The position numbers and the translations under genes are program-made. DNA of 64,000 bases from Mesorhizobium terrae. Its GTDB lineage: Bacteria > Pseudomonadota > Alphaproteobacteria > Rhizobiales > Rhizobiaceae. This document shows, one piece after another, positions 9,541 through 18,837 of the stretch. The notes under the pieces are model-generated. The model ran no database searches. It was not told where the DNA came from and saw only the letters and a list, made by a program, of their open reading frames with translations. Each line of letters starts with the position of its first letter. Position 1 is the stretch's first letter. The stretch lies in the NCBI RefSeq assembly GCF_008727715.1, contig NZ_CP044218.1, forward strand, positions 3,799,501 through 3,863,500, given 5' to 3'.

Positions 9541-10935
9541 TCAATTGACGAAATAGCGCTGCCACTCGAAATCGGTGATGTGCGAGGCCTGCCAGGCCTC
9601 GAAGGCGGCCTGTTCGGCGCGGCGGCTTTCCACGTAATTGTCGCGGAAGGCCTCGCCAAAGGCTTCGGCGCAGAAGTCCGAGTTGGCGAAGGCGTCGATC
9701 GAGGCGTTCAGCGTGCGCGGCAGCTTCGGCTTGTCCAGCTTGGCCAGGTCGCCGCTTACCGGCGCTTCCAGCGGCAGGTCTTTTTCAATGCCTTCGCAGC
9801 CGGCCGCCAGGATAGCGGCAACCGACAGATACGGGTTGATGTCGGCGCCGGGCGCGCGATGCTCGAAGCGGCATGCCCCGTCATTGGGCGTGGTGATGGC
9901 CCGGATCGGCGCGGTGCGGTTCTCAAAGCCCCAGGCGACGTCCTCCGGTGACCAGGCGCCGCGATCGAAGCGGCGGTAGGAATTGACGGTCGGCCGAAAC
10001 AGCAGGTGTGTTTCCTGCATGCGGTTCAGCACGCCGGCCAGGAATTTCTCGGCGACCGGCGTCAGCCGGTTGGGGCCGGCGGCGAAGGCCGGCTGGCCGT
10101 CTTTCCACAGGCTGACATGATGGTGGGCGCCGCAGGCGCTTTCCTTGCCGGGCGGCTGGAAGCGGGTCATGAAGGTGGCGACCAGCCCGCGTTCGGCGCA
10201 AAGCTCGCGCAGATGCAGCTTGGCGCGCATGGCGTCGTCCGCCGCCTGCAGCGCCGTCTTCGGCGTCAGCGCATATTCATACATGCCAAAGCCGTATTCG
10301 GTGACCAGCGAGGCGATGCCGATGCCGATGCTTTTCATGCGGCGGATCAGCTCGGCGGCGAAATCCTGATATTCGCCGCTGCGCACCAGGTCGTAATTGG
10401 TCAGCGAGTGGCCCCATGGCTTCAATTCGCGATAGCGGCCGGCGCGCATCAGGTCGTGGTCGGCGTGGAAGATACCGAATTCGTATTCCAGCGCGAAACG
10501 CGGTTCGTAGCCGAGCGCGGCGGCGCGCTGTTCGACGCGGGCCAGAACGCCGCGCGGGTCATAAGGGCAGGGCGCCCCGTCCAGCATGTAGGAAAAGGTG
10601 ATCGCCGAGGCGTATTCTGGTTTCCAGCCGTGCTGCACCACGGTTGCCGGGTCGATGATGCCCTTGATGTTGGGAAAGCCGTTTTCCTCGTTCGCCGTCG
10701 GCGAGGCGAAGGCGACGTCGCCCATGGGCTGGCCGTCGCCATGGGCGACGCAATAAAGGATGGCGTTGATCGCCTCGCCATAGGGCGACAGCTTCAAGGG
10801 GGTGATCTTCGAGCGGAACGCGCCCGAGGTGTCGACCGTATGCACCTGGATGAACTCGACGCCGTCCAATGCCAGCTTGCGCTGCAACGCCTCGAGTTTC
10901 GGCCCGTAGTCGGCAACCTTGTCCTGAAACTCCAC
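9541..10935 (-). CDS. Glutamine-synthetase-like gamma-glutamyl ligase
   Basis: This is a 464-residue protein of the GlnA fold. Active-site elements are visible: ALEYEFGIF and VTEYGFGMYEYAL (metal-binding Glu), CGAHHHVSLW (ATP-site His), GFENRTAPIR and FEHRAPGADINPYLS. The adenylylation loop and other marks of housekeeping GlnA are absent. Such paralogs join glutamate to an amine (PuuA with putrescine, GlnA4 with ethanolamine, GMA synthetase with methylamine). It is the last gene of the Liv-type transporter operon, 35 bases after the permease. The amine substrate is not readable from the sequence. Confidence 0.85.
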   Translation of the reverse strand: MEFQDKVADYGPKLEALQRKLALDGVEFIQVHTVDTSGAFRSKITPLKLSPYGEAINAILYCVAHGDGQPMGDVAFASPTANEENGFPNIKGIIDPATVVQHGWKPEYASAITFSYMLDGAPCPYDPRGVLARVEQRAAALGYEPRFALEYEFGIFHADHDLMRAGRYRELKPWGHSLTNYDLVRSGEYQDFAAELIRRMKSIGIGIASLVTEYGFGMYEYALTPKTALQAADDAMRAKLHLRELCAERGLVATFMTRFQPPGKESACGAHHHVSLWKDGQPAFAAGPNRLTPVAEKFLAGVLNRMQETHLLFRPTVNSYRRFDRGAWSPEDVAWGFENRTAPIRAITTPNDGACRFEHRAPGADINPYLSVAAILAAGCEGIEKDLPLEAPVSGDLAKLDKPKLPRTLNASIDAFANSDFCAEAFGEAFRDNYVESRRAEQAAFEAWQASHITDFEWQRYFVN

Positions 10936-10970
10936 CGTATATCCTCCACCCTGAAAAATGTCGGCGCCGC

Positions 10971-12062
10971 CTAGCGGGGATTGCGCCTGAAAAGCCTGTA
11001 GAGCTGCTCGTCGAGCTCAAGCCGCCCGCTGATGCCGCCGGGGCGGAACGCCATGCAAAGCACGATGACCACACCCAGTGCCACGCCGGACAGGCCGAGC
11101 AGCTGCGGCAGCTGGACACCGGCGATGGTGACGCCGGATTCGATGCTGCGGATGAATTCGAGGCCGATCGAAAGCACGATGACGCCGGTCACCGCGCCCG
11201 TCACCGTCGCCATGCCGCCCAGGATCAGCATGGCCAGCGTCATGAAGATCTGCTGGAAGTAGAACAGTTTCGGGCTGATCGTGCCGGCGAAATAGGCGAA
11301 CAGCACGCCGGCAAGCCCGCAGATCAGCGCCGAAAGAACCCATGCGCCGAGGCGCAGGCGCCTGGCATCGACACCGAAGGCGGCGGCCGCCTGCGGGCTC
11401 TGGGCGCTGGCCCTCAGCTGCAGGCCCCAGCGGCTGTCCTTGAAAAGGCGGGCGATGACGATGACGACCACCGATGCCACCAGCATCGCCGGCAGGTCGA
11501 CCACTTTCGGAATGCCGAAAAACGCCTGGTTACCCTTGAACAAGTCGGTCCAGTTCAAAAACACCGAATGCACGATGATCAGTAGCGCCAGGCTGACGAT
11601 GGTGGCGGCGACGCCGGAAAGCCGGCTGATGATCTTGCCGCTGATTGCCGCAAGAATGCCGACGGCCAGCAAGGCCAGCACGGCGGCAAGCAGCGGGTTG
11701 AGTTCGACGAGGGCCAGTCCGAACGGCGCGTTGGGGATCGACAATTTCTTCATCGCCAGCGGCGTCGACAGGATGGCGACGCCATAGGCCCCGATGCCGA
11801 CAAAGGCGCTGTGGCCGAGATTGGCGATGTTGCTGTTGCCCATGAAGACCTGCAGACCGACGACGACGATCAGGTTGACGAAGGCGGCCAGCGCCAGATG
11901 GGTGTAGTAGGCCGGCGCCAGGCCAAGCACGGCAAGACCGATCACCACGACCGGCAGGGCGGTGACGAGACCGCCGGCCAGCGAGCGGCGCAACATGGCG
12001 TGGCCGGATTGCGTGGTTTCGCCCGACGGACGCGAAAGCATGGTCTCTGCGCTCTGGGTCAC
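10971..12062 (-). CDS. Branched-chain-type ABC permease (LivM family)
   Basis: This is the second membrane subunit of a HAAT-family importer. The 363-residue product has eight to ten hydrophobic helices and the family motif NLGHSAFVGIGAYG near residue 80. I prefer GTG 12062 because AAGGAG, inside the end of the upstream permease gene, is spaced correctly; an ATG at 12041 is the alternative. It pairs with the LivH-type permease, two ATPases and a binding protein on the same strand. Confidence 0.88.
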   Translation of the reverse strand: MTQSAETMLSRPSGETTQSGHAMLRRSLAGGLVTALPVVVIGLAVLGLAPAYYTHLALAAFVNLIVVVGLQVFMGNSNIANLGHSAFVGIGAYGVAILSTPLAMKKLSIPNAPFGLALVELNPLLAAVLALLAVGILAAISGKIISRLSGVAATIVSLALLIIVHSVFLNWTDLFKGNQAFFGIPKVVDLPAMLVASVVVIVIARLFKDSRWGLQLRASAQSPQAAAAFGVDARRLRLGAWVLSALICGLAGVLFAYFAGTISPKLFYFQQIFMTLAMLILGGMATVTGAVTGVIVLSIGLEFIRSIESGVTIAGVQLPQLLGLSGVALGVVIVLCMAFRPGGISGRLELDEQLYRLFRRNPR

Positions 12063-12063
12063 C

Positions 12064-12963
12064 TCAGATCTCCTTGTCGCCCAGCTCGATGCGCTGGCCG
12101 AGCAGGCCTTCCGGCCGGTAGACAAGCAGGGCGACGATGATCACGTAGGTCAGCGCGTCCTTGAAGCCCCCATATTCCTGCGGCAGCGCCACCAGCAGGC
12201 CGACCTCGATGAAGCCGAGCAACATGCCGCCGGCGGCAGCACCCGCCAGTGAGCCGAAGCCGCCGATGACACAGGCGACGAAGGCCTTCAGCACCAGGCC
12301 AAAGCCGAGATCGGGCGAGACCGAACCGCGGCGCGCCAGGATGAACACGGCGGCGATGCCAGCCAGCGCGCCGGAGATGGCGAAGGCGGTGGCGATCACC
12401 CGGTTGGCGCGAATGCCCATCAGCCGCACCGTGGCGAAGTCGCGAGAGGCGGCGCGGATGGCCAGCCCGAGCGTCGAGCGGTTGAGAAAAAGCACCAGCG
12501 CCAGGATGGTGAGGCCGGAGACAACGAGTTCCAGCACCTGCAGCGACGACACCGCGAACGGGCCGAAGAACCACATCTGGTTGAGGCCGTTGAGGATCGA
12601 GACTGACTGCGGCTTTGGCGAGATCAGAAGCATGAACAGGTTCTGCACCACGATCGAAACGCCGAAAGCGGTGAGCAGGCCGGTTGTGGTCGGGGCGTAG
12701 CGCACCGGGCGGAAGGCGATACGTTCGAAGACGATTGCCGCCAGAGCCGCTGAGGCGACGGCGAGCAGCACGGCCACGAATGGCGAGGTCAGGCCAAGTG
12801 CGGCCGCCAGGAAGACGCTGTAGGCGGAGACGCCGATGATCTCGCCATGGGCGAAATTGACCAGGCCCATGATGGAGAAGACGACGGCGAGGCCGAGCGC
12901 CACCAGCGAATATTCCGCGCCGAAGGCCAGCGCGTTGAGCAATTGCTGCAAGACATAGTCCAT
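12064..12963 (-). CDS. Branched-chain-type ABC permease (LivH family)
   Basis: The 299-residue inner-membrane subunit starts MDYVLQQLLNALAFGAEYSL and carries the LivH signature GLVNFAHGEIIGV (about residues 34-46). A second conserved stretch, ACVIGGFGSLAGAAAGG, lies near the C-terminus. Its end carries the ribosome binding site of the LivM-type gene. Start 12963 was chosen over a longer frame that runs into the upstream ATPase gene. Confidence 0.9.
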   Translation of the reverse strand: MDYVLQQLLNALAFGAEYSLVALGLAVVFSIMGLVNFAHGEIIGVSAYSVFLAAALGLTSPFVAVLLAVASAALAAIVFERIAFRPVRYAPTTTGLLTAFGVSIVVQNLFMLLISPKPQSVSILNGLNQMWFFGPFAVSSLQVLELVVSGLTILALVLFLNRSTLGLAIRAASRDFATVRLMGIRANRVIATAFAISGALAGIAAVFILARRGSVSPDLGFGLVLKAFVACVIGGFGSLAGAAAGGMLLGFIEVGLLVALPQEYGGFKDALTYVIIVALLVYRPEGLLGQRIELGDKEI

Positions 12964-12970
12964 GACGCGC

Positions 12971-13675
12971 CTATCCGCCGAGATAAAGGTTGAGGAGGCC
13001 GTGTTCGTCGGCGAGTTTCGCAGGCGGACCGTCATAACGCAGCGAACCGGAACTCACGACATAGACGCGGTCGGCGAAGCGAAGCGCCTGCGTGGCGTTC
13101 TGTTCCACCACCAGGAGCGTCAGCCCTTCGTTTTTCAGCTGGCCGATGAAGTCGAAGATCTGGGCGACGATGCGCGGCGCCAGCCCGAGCGACGGTTCGT
13201 CGAGCAAGAGCAGCTTCGGCCGCGACATCAGCGAGCGCGAGATGGCGAGCATCTGCTGTTCGCCGCCGGACAAGGTGCCGGCGGCCTGCGCGTAACGTTC
13301 GGCAAGAACGGGAAAGAGCGAGAGGAAACGCTCGGTGTCCTGGCGCACGCCTTTGGGGTCGCGCCGTGTCGCGGCGCCGAGCCGCAGGTTTTCGCCCACC
13401 GTCAGATTGGCGAAGATGTGCCTGCCTTCCGGCGTCGAGGTGAGGCCGGCGCGGATGCGGTCCTCGGTGCGCGCGCGTGTTATGTCCTTGCCGTCGAACA
13501 CCATCCGGCCTGCCGTGGCGGCGACCAGCCCGGTCAGCGCATTGATGGTCGAGCTCTTGCCGGCGCCGTTCGGGCCGAGCAGGGCGACGAGTTCGCCCCG
13601 CCCGATGGTCAACGAAAGCTCGCGCACGGCCGCGACCGCGCCGTACCGGACGGAGAGGTTCTCGACCGTCAGCAC
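12971..13675 (-). CDS. Branched-chain-type ABC ATPase (LivF family)
   Basis: The 234-residue ATPase has Walker A GPNGAGKSS, signature LSGGEQQMLAISRSLM, Walker B LLLLDEPSLGLAP and the LivF-typical STPEGRHIFANLTVGENL. The frame stays open far upstream, but homology begins at GTG 13675 (VLTVENLSVRYG); no ATG fits. It lies between the binding-protein gene and the LivH gene. Confidence 0.9.
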   Translation of the reverse strand: MLTVENLSVRYGAVAAVRELSLTIGRGELVALLGPNGAGKSSTINALTGLVAATAGRMVFDGKDITRARTEDRIRAGLTSTPEGRHIFANLTVGENLRLGAATRRDPKGVRQDTERFLSLFPVLAERYAQAAGTLSGGEQQMLAISRSLMSRPKLLLLDEPSLGLAPRIVAQIFDFIGQLKNEGLTLLVVEQNATQALRFADRVYVVSSGSLRYDGPPAKLADEHGLLNLYLGG

Positions 13676-13728
13676 GGCGTGGTCCAGGCTTGTGGTGCGG
13701 CGCGGCTCTGCATGGCGATGGCTGTCCG

Positions 13729-14883
13729 TTACTTCAGGGCCGGAACGTAGGTTGGCGGCGTATCGGTAATCAGCACGCGCTTGCCATTGGCGAAGCCCAT
13801 GACCGGCACCGCTTTGACCGGATAACCCTTCTTTTCGGCGAACGAGATGGTCGGCGCGGTGGTGCCGGCATAACCGCCGGGCGCGCGAATCGCCTCGCGC
13901 AGCGCCGCCGGCTCGGTCGTGCCCGCCTTCTTCGCGGCCTCGTAGCTCACCTGCACCATGTCGGCGCCGAGCGCGTCGAAGATGCCGTTGACCTTGTAGC
14001 CGTCGGCCTTGCACTGGGCGAGGAAGTGATCGATCGGGCCGTCGATGCCGGTGGCGCCATGGGTAGTGAACATCACCTTGTCGAGCGCCGCGGCATTGCC
14101 CACCGTGCCTTCCAGCGACTTGTCGTCGAAGGCATCGCAACCGGTCACCCAGCCATCATAGCCATTGGCGCGCAGTTGCCGGATCAGGATGCCGACATCC
14201 GGCAGCACGGCGCAGATGTGGATGGCGTCCGGCTTCTGCGGCAGCGCCTTGATCGAGGCGATCTGCGGTGACCAGTCGGTGGTGCCCCAGGAATAATTGA
14301 GCTTGGACACGACCTTGCCGCCGCTGTGTTCGAACACCTCGCCGAACCATTCCGGCAGTTTTTCGGAATAGGAACCGGCATCGGGTGAAACCAGCAGCGC
14401 CACGGTCCGCGCGCCCTTGCCATAGAGGGCATTGGCGGTCGCGGCGGCGTTGATCGGGTCCGGCACCGCGCCGGCGATGAAGTTGTCGAGCCCGGCTTGC
14501 TGCATCTCCAGCTGCGTGTTGGGTGCGGAGAAGACGGTCGCGCCATAGGGCGCCGCGATCTGGGCTGTCGGGATCAGCGCGTCGGGGAAGGGAACGCCGG
14601 TGATCACCTGCGCGCCGGCATCGAGGAATTTCTGGCCGAGCGAGACCGAGAGCTGCGGATCGGAACGGTTGTCCTCGATCATCAGCTCGATCTTGGGATC
14701 GCCGGGGCTTGCCGCCTTGTTCAATTTGTCGGCCATGCAGCGCGCGCCTTCGGCCTCGCTGTAAGGTGCGTAGGTGCCGGTCATGGCGACCGCCAGCCCG
14801 ATCTTCAGCTCGGCAGCGCCCGCATGTGCCGCCTGGAACAGGCCCGCTGTCAGAACGGCGGCTCCCAAAGTCAATTTGTCCAT
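13729..14883 (-). CDS. Periplasmic substrate-binding protein (Leu/Ile/Val-type)
   Basis: The 384-residue product has a signal peptide (about residues 1-24, ending FQAAHAGAA) and the type I periplasmic binding fold of LivJ/AmiC proteins (LKIGLAVAMTGTYAPYSEAEG at the mature N-terminus). ATG 14883 follows GGGAGGG at seven bases. The ligand is unknown; the neighbouring ligase, amidohydrolase and dehydrogenases suggest an amine or amino alcohol rather than a branched-chain amino acid. Confidence 0.88.
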   Translation of the reverse strand: MDKLTLGAAVLTAGLFQAAHAGAAELKIGLAVAMTGTYAPYSEAEGARCMADKLNKAASPGDPKIELMIEDNRSDPQLSVSLGQKFLDAGAQVITGVPFPDALIPTAQIAAPYGATVFSAPNTQLEMQQAGLDNFIAGAVPDPINAAATANALYGKGARTVALLVSPDAGSYSEKLPEWFGEVFEHSGGKVVSKLNYSWGTTDWSPQIASIKALPQKPDAIHICAVLPDVGILIRQLRANGYDGWVTGCDAFDDKSLEGTVGNAAALDKVMFTTHGATGIDGPIDHFLAQCKADGYKVNGIFDALGADMVQVSYEAAKKAGTTEPAALREAIRAPGGYAGTTAPTISFAEKKGYPVKAVPVMGFANGKRVLITDTPPTYVPALK

Positions 14884-14927
14884 TTCCGAACCCTCCCTTG
14901 TTCTTGTTATCCTGGATGTCTGGATCG

Positions 14928-15653
14928 TCACGACGGCTGCGATTGCCCGACATAGACCTCGATGACACGCGGATCGCGCCAGACCTCGACGGTGTCGCCA
15001 GATGCGATGACCTGGCCCTGGTCCATGACGCAGAGCCGGTCGCAGAGCCGGTTGATGAAGCGCAGGTCGTGGTCGATGACGATGATGGCGCAGCCGAAAT
15101 CGCGGCGAATGGCTTCGATCGCCTCGGCCAGCGTTTCCGACTCGCTCTCGTTGAGGCCGGCGGCCGGCTCGTCGAGAAGCAAAAGCGAAGGTCCAAGCGC
15201 CAGCGCGCGTGCAATCTCCAGGCGGCGCTGGTTGCCGTAGGAGAGCGTGCCGGCGGGGGCGTCGGCCGCACTGCCGAGCTCATACTGTTCAAGCAACGCA
15301 TCGATATCGATGCGACCGGCGGCGTCAGGGCGCACGTCACGGCAGGTGATGTGCGCAACCTCGACGTTCTGGCGGACAGTCAGTTCCTTGAACAGGCGGA
15401 TGTTCTGGAAGGTGCGGGCGATGCCGGCGCGGGCGCAATGTTCGGGACCGCGCCCGGTCAGCTCCTGGTCCGCCAGCCGGATGCTGCCCGCGTCGGGCTT
15501 GAGCACGCCTGAAATGGCATTGACGAGCGTGGATTTGCCGGCGCCGTTGGGGCCGATTAGGCCGAGGATTTCGCCGGAAGCGCAGGACAGCGAAGCCTGG
15601 CGCAACGCCTGTACTCCGCCAAATGTCTTGCTGACTGCCTCCACCGACAACAT
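14928..15653 (-). CDS. Branched-chain-type ABC ATPase (LivG family)
   Basis: This is the first gene of the transporter operon, 241 residues. It has Walker A GPNGAGKST, the LivG-typical GIARTFQNIRLFKELTV, signature LSYGNQRRLEIARALA (Tyr in place of Gly) and Walker B LLLLDEPAAGLN. ATG 15653 follows GGGAGG. The promoter and a putative operator lie within 15654-15780. Confidence 0.9.
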   Translation of the reverse strand: MLSVEAVSKTFGGVQALRQASLSCASGEILGLIGPNGAGKSTLVNAISGVLKPDAGSIRLADQELTGRGPEHCARAGIARTFQNIRLFKELTVRQNVEVAHITCRDVRPDAAGRIDIDALLEQYELGSAADAPAGTLSYGNQRRLEIARALALGPSLLLLDEPAAGLNESESETLAEAIEAIRRDFGCAIIVIDHDLRFINRLCDRLCVMDQGQVIASGDTVEVWRDPRVIEVYVGQSQPS

Positions 15654-15744
15654 CGGTTTCGCCTCCCATTCCGGCCGTGGGCTGTTTGCTCCCTTCGGCA
15701 GGTGATCAGGATGCTAGACTCGCAACTTTTCCATAACAAGCATT

Positions 15745-15763
15745 TTTTTCCATTTTAGAAAAA
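15745..15763. promoter_or_regulatory. Putative operator upstream of the Liv-type operon
   Basis: The imperfect inverted repeat TTTTCC-ATTTT-AGAAAA lies about 92 bases before the LivG-type start. It shares 15 of 19 positions, including an 11-base identical core TTTTCCATTTT, with the site at 18733-18751 in the other promoter region of this island. A natural ligand is the XRE-cupin regulator encoded between the two. Confidence 0.55.
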
Positions 15764-15829
15764 GTATTTGTGCCGGTTCAGGAAAATCGGTGACGACGGC
15801 TCGTGCCGGCAAGGCCGCCGGCGCATCGG

Positions 15830-16414
15830 TTAGCCGGCCGAGGCGAGTGGAACGCTGTCGCGGGGAACCGTGTTCGACATCAGCATGATCGCCGGCTCGT
15901 CGCCGACCGAAACATAGGCGTGTTGCATCTCGCCATCGAACAGGATGCTGTCGCCCGGCTGCAGTACGACCGGGTCGTAGTGAATGGTGTGCAACTCCAG
16001 GCTGCCGCTCAGCACATGGATGAATTCTTCGCCCGAATGGCTACGCCAACCGCCATTTTCCTCGAACGATTTCGCCAGCAGCGTGACACGCCAGAAGATA
16101 TTGGTTTTGTCGCGAAAGTCGCTGCACAACACCTCGAACACCATGGCGTTGCCCTCGTGCAGCACGCCACTGCCGGCACGGGTGATCGAGCGCCTGGCCT
16201 GCATGCCGGGTTTCGGGCTGAACAGGAACGATGCCACCGGTACGTGCAGCACGCCAGCGATGGTGAGCGCGACATCGACGGTCAGCCGCGCCTTGCCGTT
16301 TTCCAGCTTGGACAATTGCGAGACCGAGAGGCCGGAGCGCTCGCTGAGTTCGCGCAGCGTGATGTTGTGCTGCTTGCGCGCGTCCCGGATCTTGGATCCC
16401 ACATTGCCCTGCAT
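15830..16414 (-). CDS. XRE-cupin transcriptional regulator (PuuR-like)
   Basis: This is a DNA-binding protein with an N-terminal XRE helix-turn-helix (about residues 6-62; ITLRELSERSGLSVSQLSK) and a C-terminal cupin (about 110-185; HSGEEFIHVLSGSLEL, then LQPGDSILFDGEMQHAY). This architecture is that of PuuR and SutR regulators, which sense small metabolites. I chose ATG 16414 (AAGGGC eight bases before it); ATG 16444 would add ten residues. It follows the amidohydrolase gene on the same strand and is the obvious local regulator of the island. Confidence 0.88.
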   Translation of the reverse strand: MQGNVGSKIRDARKQHNITLRELSERSGLSVSQLSKLENGKARLTVDVALTIAGVLHVPVASFLFSPKPGMQARRSITRAGSGVLHEGNAMVFEVLCSDFRDKTNIFWRVTLLAKSFEENGGWRSHSGEEFIHVLSGSLELHTIHYDPVVLQPGDSILFDGEMQHAYVSVGDEPAIMLMSNTVPRDSVPLASAG

Positions 16415-16485
16415 GGTCCGCGCCCTTGGCTGTCGTGTTTCCATTTCGACAAGCTGTAGCGAGGCCGCTTCCGGGCGTCCAGCGC

Positions 16486-17271
16486 TTAGACGGCTATCGC
16501 GGGGTCCGGCCATAGCGTTTTCGCAATCTCGCAAAGACTGTCGCCGAGCACGCCCACCACCTGTTCGAGACGGTCGGGCCTGACGAGCAGGTCGTTGCGC
16601 ACTTCGAGATAAAGGCAAGGCCGCTGCTGTTGCAGGCCGTGCCGGTTCAACGTGTAGCCGATCGCCTGGCGCCAATCGTAGGGTTCGTTGTCGCCCATCG
16701 TGAGGCCGGCGGCCTTGCTCTTCTCGCGAACCGTTTCCAGCATGGCCGAGACGAAGGGCGACGGCTCGCGCCACAGAATACCGATATCGACATCCCTCCG
16801 AACGCCGCCCATCACCGGCGTGAAGGAATGGATCGAGACGAGGGCCCTGCGGTCGACGGCGCCGTCGGCGATCGCCTGTTCCAGCGGCTCCCAGCCGACC
16901 TGCCGGCGTAGGTCACGATCTTCCTCGCTTACATCGAGGTTGCCCGGAACCGGGATGCCGCCGAGGTCTGGGCGCATGTGATCCCATTCGTCGACGGGTC
17001 GATTGTAGTCGAGGAAAAGCCGTGAATAGCGCGCGATCACCGCCGGCGCCACGAGGCGCTGCGATAGTCGCCGGGTCAATGCGTCGATGCCGATATCGAC
17101 CGCGAAATGGGTTTCGAGAAAGGGCGCGGTGAGACCAAGGTCGCGCCACGGCGCCGGTACCTTGTTGCCGGCATGCTCGGCGATCAGCAAATAAGGGCTC
17201 GCCGCCTGCGGCAGCAGGCAGTCGACGGCTGCTGCCGCCAGCGCTGCTGCCTCGTGTCTTTCCAGGCGCAT
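16486..17271 (-). CDS. N-formylglutamate amidohydrolase family protein
   Basis: This product of about 261 residues has the HutG-type fold. LLIAEHAGNKVP near the N-terminus, ETHFAVDIGID, RYSRLFLDYNRP and VSIHSFTPVM match the family's metal-binding and catalytic stretches. Family members cleave N-acyl bonds to glutamate. In this island it could release glutamate from a gamma-glutamyl intermediate, a role played by PuuD in putrescine catabolism; that is inference. The start is uncertain: ATG 17271 is one base after the aldehyde dehydrogenase stop, and ATG 17295 would overlap it. Confidence 0.82.
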   Translation of the reverse strand: MRLERHEAAALAAAAVDCLLPQAASPYLLIAEHAGNKVPAPWRDLGLTAPFLETHFAVDIGIDALTRRLSQRLVAPAVIARYSRLFLDYNRPVDEWDHMRPDLGGIPVPGNLDVSEEDRDLRRQVGWEPLEQAIADGAVDRRALVSIHSFTPVMGGVRRDVDIGILWREPSPFVSAMLETVREKSKAAGLTMGDNEPYDWRQAIGYTLNRHGLQQQRPCLYLEVRNDLLVRPDRLEQVVGVLGDSLCEIAKTLWPDPAIAV

Positions 17272-17272
17272 A

Positions 17273-18682
17273 TCAGGCGATGACGGAGCGGACATGATAG
17301 GACTTCGCTGCCGTCGACTCGATAAGGCCAGCGCCGCCATTGGTGCGGCCCATGCCGGAGTTCTTGATACCGCCCCAGGGCAGATAGAGATCGGCGTGGT
17401 CGCAGCGGTTGAGGTAGACCGTGCCTGCCTCGACCTGGTCTAGCAGCGCCGTGCCGTGGTCGATGTCCTGCGTCCAGATCGAGGCGCTGAGGCCGTATTC
17501 GCTGTCGTTCATCAGGGCGATGGCCTGTTCGTCGCCATCCACGGCCTGCACGCAGGCGATCGGACCGAACAGTTCGTCGCGCATGATCTGCATGTGATGG
17601 TCGACGCCGACGAGCACTTCCGGCGCGACATAGGCGGCGCCGAGCAAGGCGGCCTTTTGCGCACCGGTTTCCGGCATCAGGCGCCGCGCGCCGGCGCGAA
17701 CGGCCTGTTCGGCCATGCCGCGGATGGTCTCGGCAGCGGTCGCGCGCACCACCGGTCCCACCATCGGCTTGTCCTCGATCGGGTGGCCGATCGTCCATTT
17801 CGCAGTCTCCGCCACCAGCGCGTCGACAAAGCGGTCGTGGACGGCGCGGTCGACATAGATGCGCTCGACCGAACAGCAGGACTGGCCCGCATTGGAGTAG
17901 GTGCCTTCGGCGATCTGCGCCACCGTGGCCTCAAGATCGGCATCGGCGCGCACATAGGTCGGGTCCTTGCCGCCGAGTTCGAGATGCACCTGGGTGAACG
18001 TCCCGGCGGCGGCGGCGTGCACGCGCCTTCCGCCATTGACCGAGCCGATGAAATTGACCGCGTTGAAGGCGCCGGAAGCGATCAGCCGTTCGGCGTCGGC
18101 ATGGTCTAGATGCAGGCTCTGGAACACGCCGTCGGGCCCGCCGGCGGCGCGGAAAGCTTCTTCAGCCACTTCGGCGATCAGCGGGGTCTGCGGCGAATGC
18201 TTGAAGATCACTACATTGCCGGCGGCGAGCGGCGCCGTCACCAGATAGCCGAGCATCGCCGTCGGATAGTTCCAGGCGCAGATCGAAAGATGAAGCCCGC
18301 CGGGGGCCGGGCGCACATAGCGGCGGATGGTGTCGTCGGAAGGGTAGGGTCGCTCGGCCAGCGTCTCGCCGGCGATGTCGGCCAGAAGTTGGCCGACCAG
18401 TGCCAGACGCGGCGTTTCGTCGGCCTGCCAGAGCGGGCGGCCGATCTGCCAGGCCACCATTTTGGCAAGCTCGGCGGAACGCGCCTTCATCTCCTCGCCG
18501 AACCTGAGCAGGATCGCCAGCCGCTCCGCCAGCGGCGTCCGTTGCCAGGGTTTTAGTGCCGCGCGCGCCTTGGCGAGCGTCGCCTCGATGGCGGCGCCGT
18601 CGGCATAGCTGCGCCGAGCATAGATGGAGCCGTCGACGGGAGATGTAACGGAAAAAGCCCGGATGTCGGTGCGCAGGTTCAT
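17273..18682 (-). CDS. NAD(P)-dependent aldehyde dehydrogenase
   Basis: The 469-residue ALDH-superfamily enzyme oxidises an aldehyde to the acid. The catalytic Cys is in GQSCCSVERIYVD (about residue 269) and the general-base Glu in HLELGGKDP (about 238). The cofactor-binding stretch CAWNYPTAMLGYLV is present. It opens the operon that continues with the amidohydrolase and probably the regulator, and it diverges from the short-chain dehydrogenase across a 155-base promoter region with the shared operator. Confidence 0.92.
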   Translation of the reverse strand: MNLRTDIRAFSVTSPVDGSIYARRSYADGAAIEATLAKARAALKPWQRTPLAERLAILLRFGEEMKARSAELAKMVAWQIGRPLWQADETPRLALVGQLLADIAGETLAERPYPSDDTIRRYVRPAPGGLHLSICAWNYPTAMLGYLVTAPLAAGNVVIFKHSPQTPLIAEVAEEAFRAAGGPDGVFQSLHLDHADAERLIASGAFNAVNFIGSVNGGRRVHAAAAGTFTQVHLELGGKDPTYVRADADLEATVAQIAEGTYSNAGQSCCSVERIYVDRAVHDRFVDALVAETAKWTIGHPIEDKPMVGPVVRATAAETIRGMAEQAVRAGARRLMPETGAQKAALLGAAYVAPEVLVGVDHHMQIMRDELFGPIACVQAVDGDEQAIALMNDSEYGLSASIWTQDIDHGTALLDQVEAGTVYLNRCDHADLYLPWGGIKNSGMGRTNGGAGLIESTAAKSYHVRSVIA

Positions 18683-18732
18683 GGTCTTGATATCCGCCGG
18701 ATGGGAGGGTTCATGTCCGGTACGATATCGCT

Positions 18733-18751
18733 ATTTTCCATTTTGGCAAAT
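18733..18751. promoter_or_regulatory. Putative operator in the divergent ALDH/SDR promoter region
   Basis: The inverted repeat TTTTCC-ATTTT-GGCAAA lies between the divergent aldehyde dehydrogenase (start 18682) and short-chain dehydrogenase (start 18838). It matches the site at 15745-15763 in front of the transporter operon. Two sites in the same island at the two structural promoters suggest one regulon. Confidence 0.55.
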
Positions 18752-18837
18752 TTTTTCTATTCCGGCTTGATGGATTCAACACGCGCTCCTATTGTCCGCT
18801 TAACGGCGCACGGCCGACAGCAGAGGAGGGGGTATTA

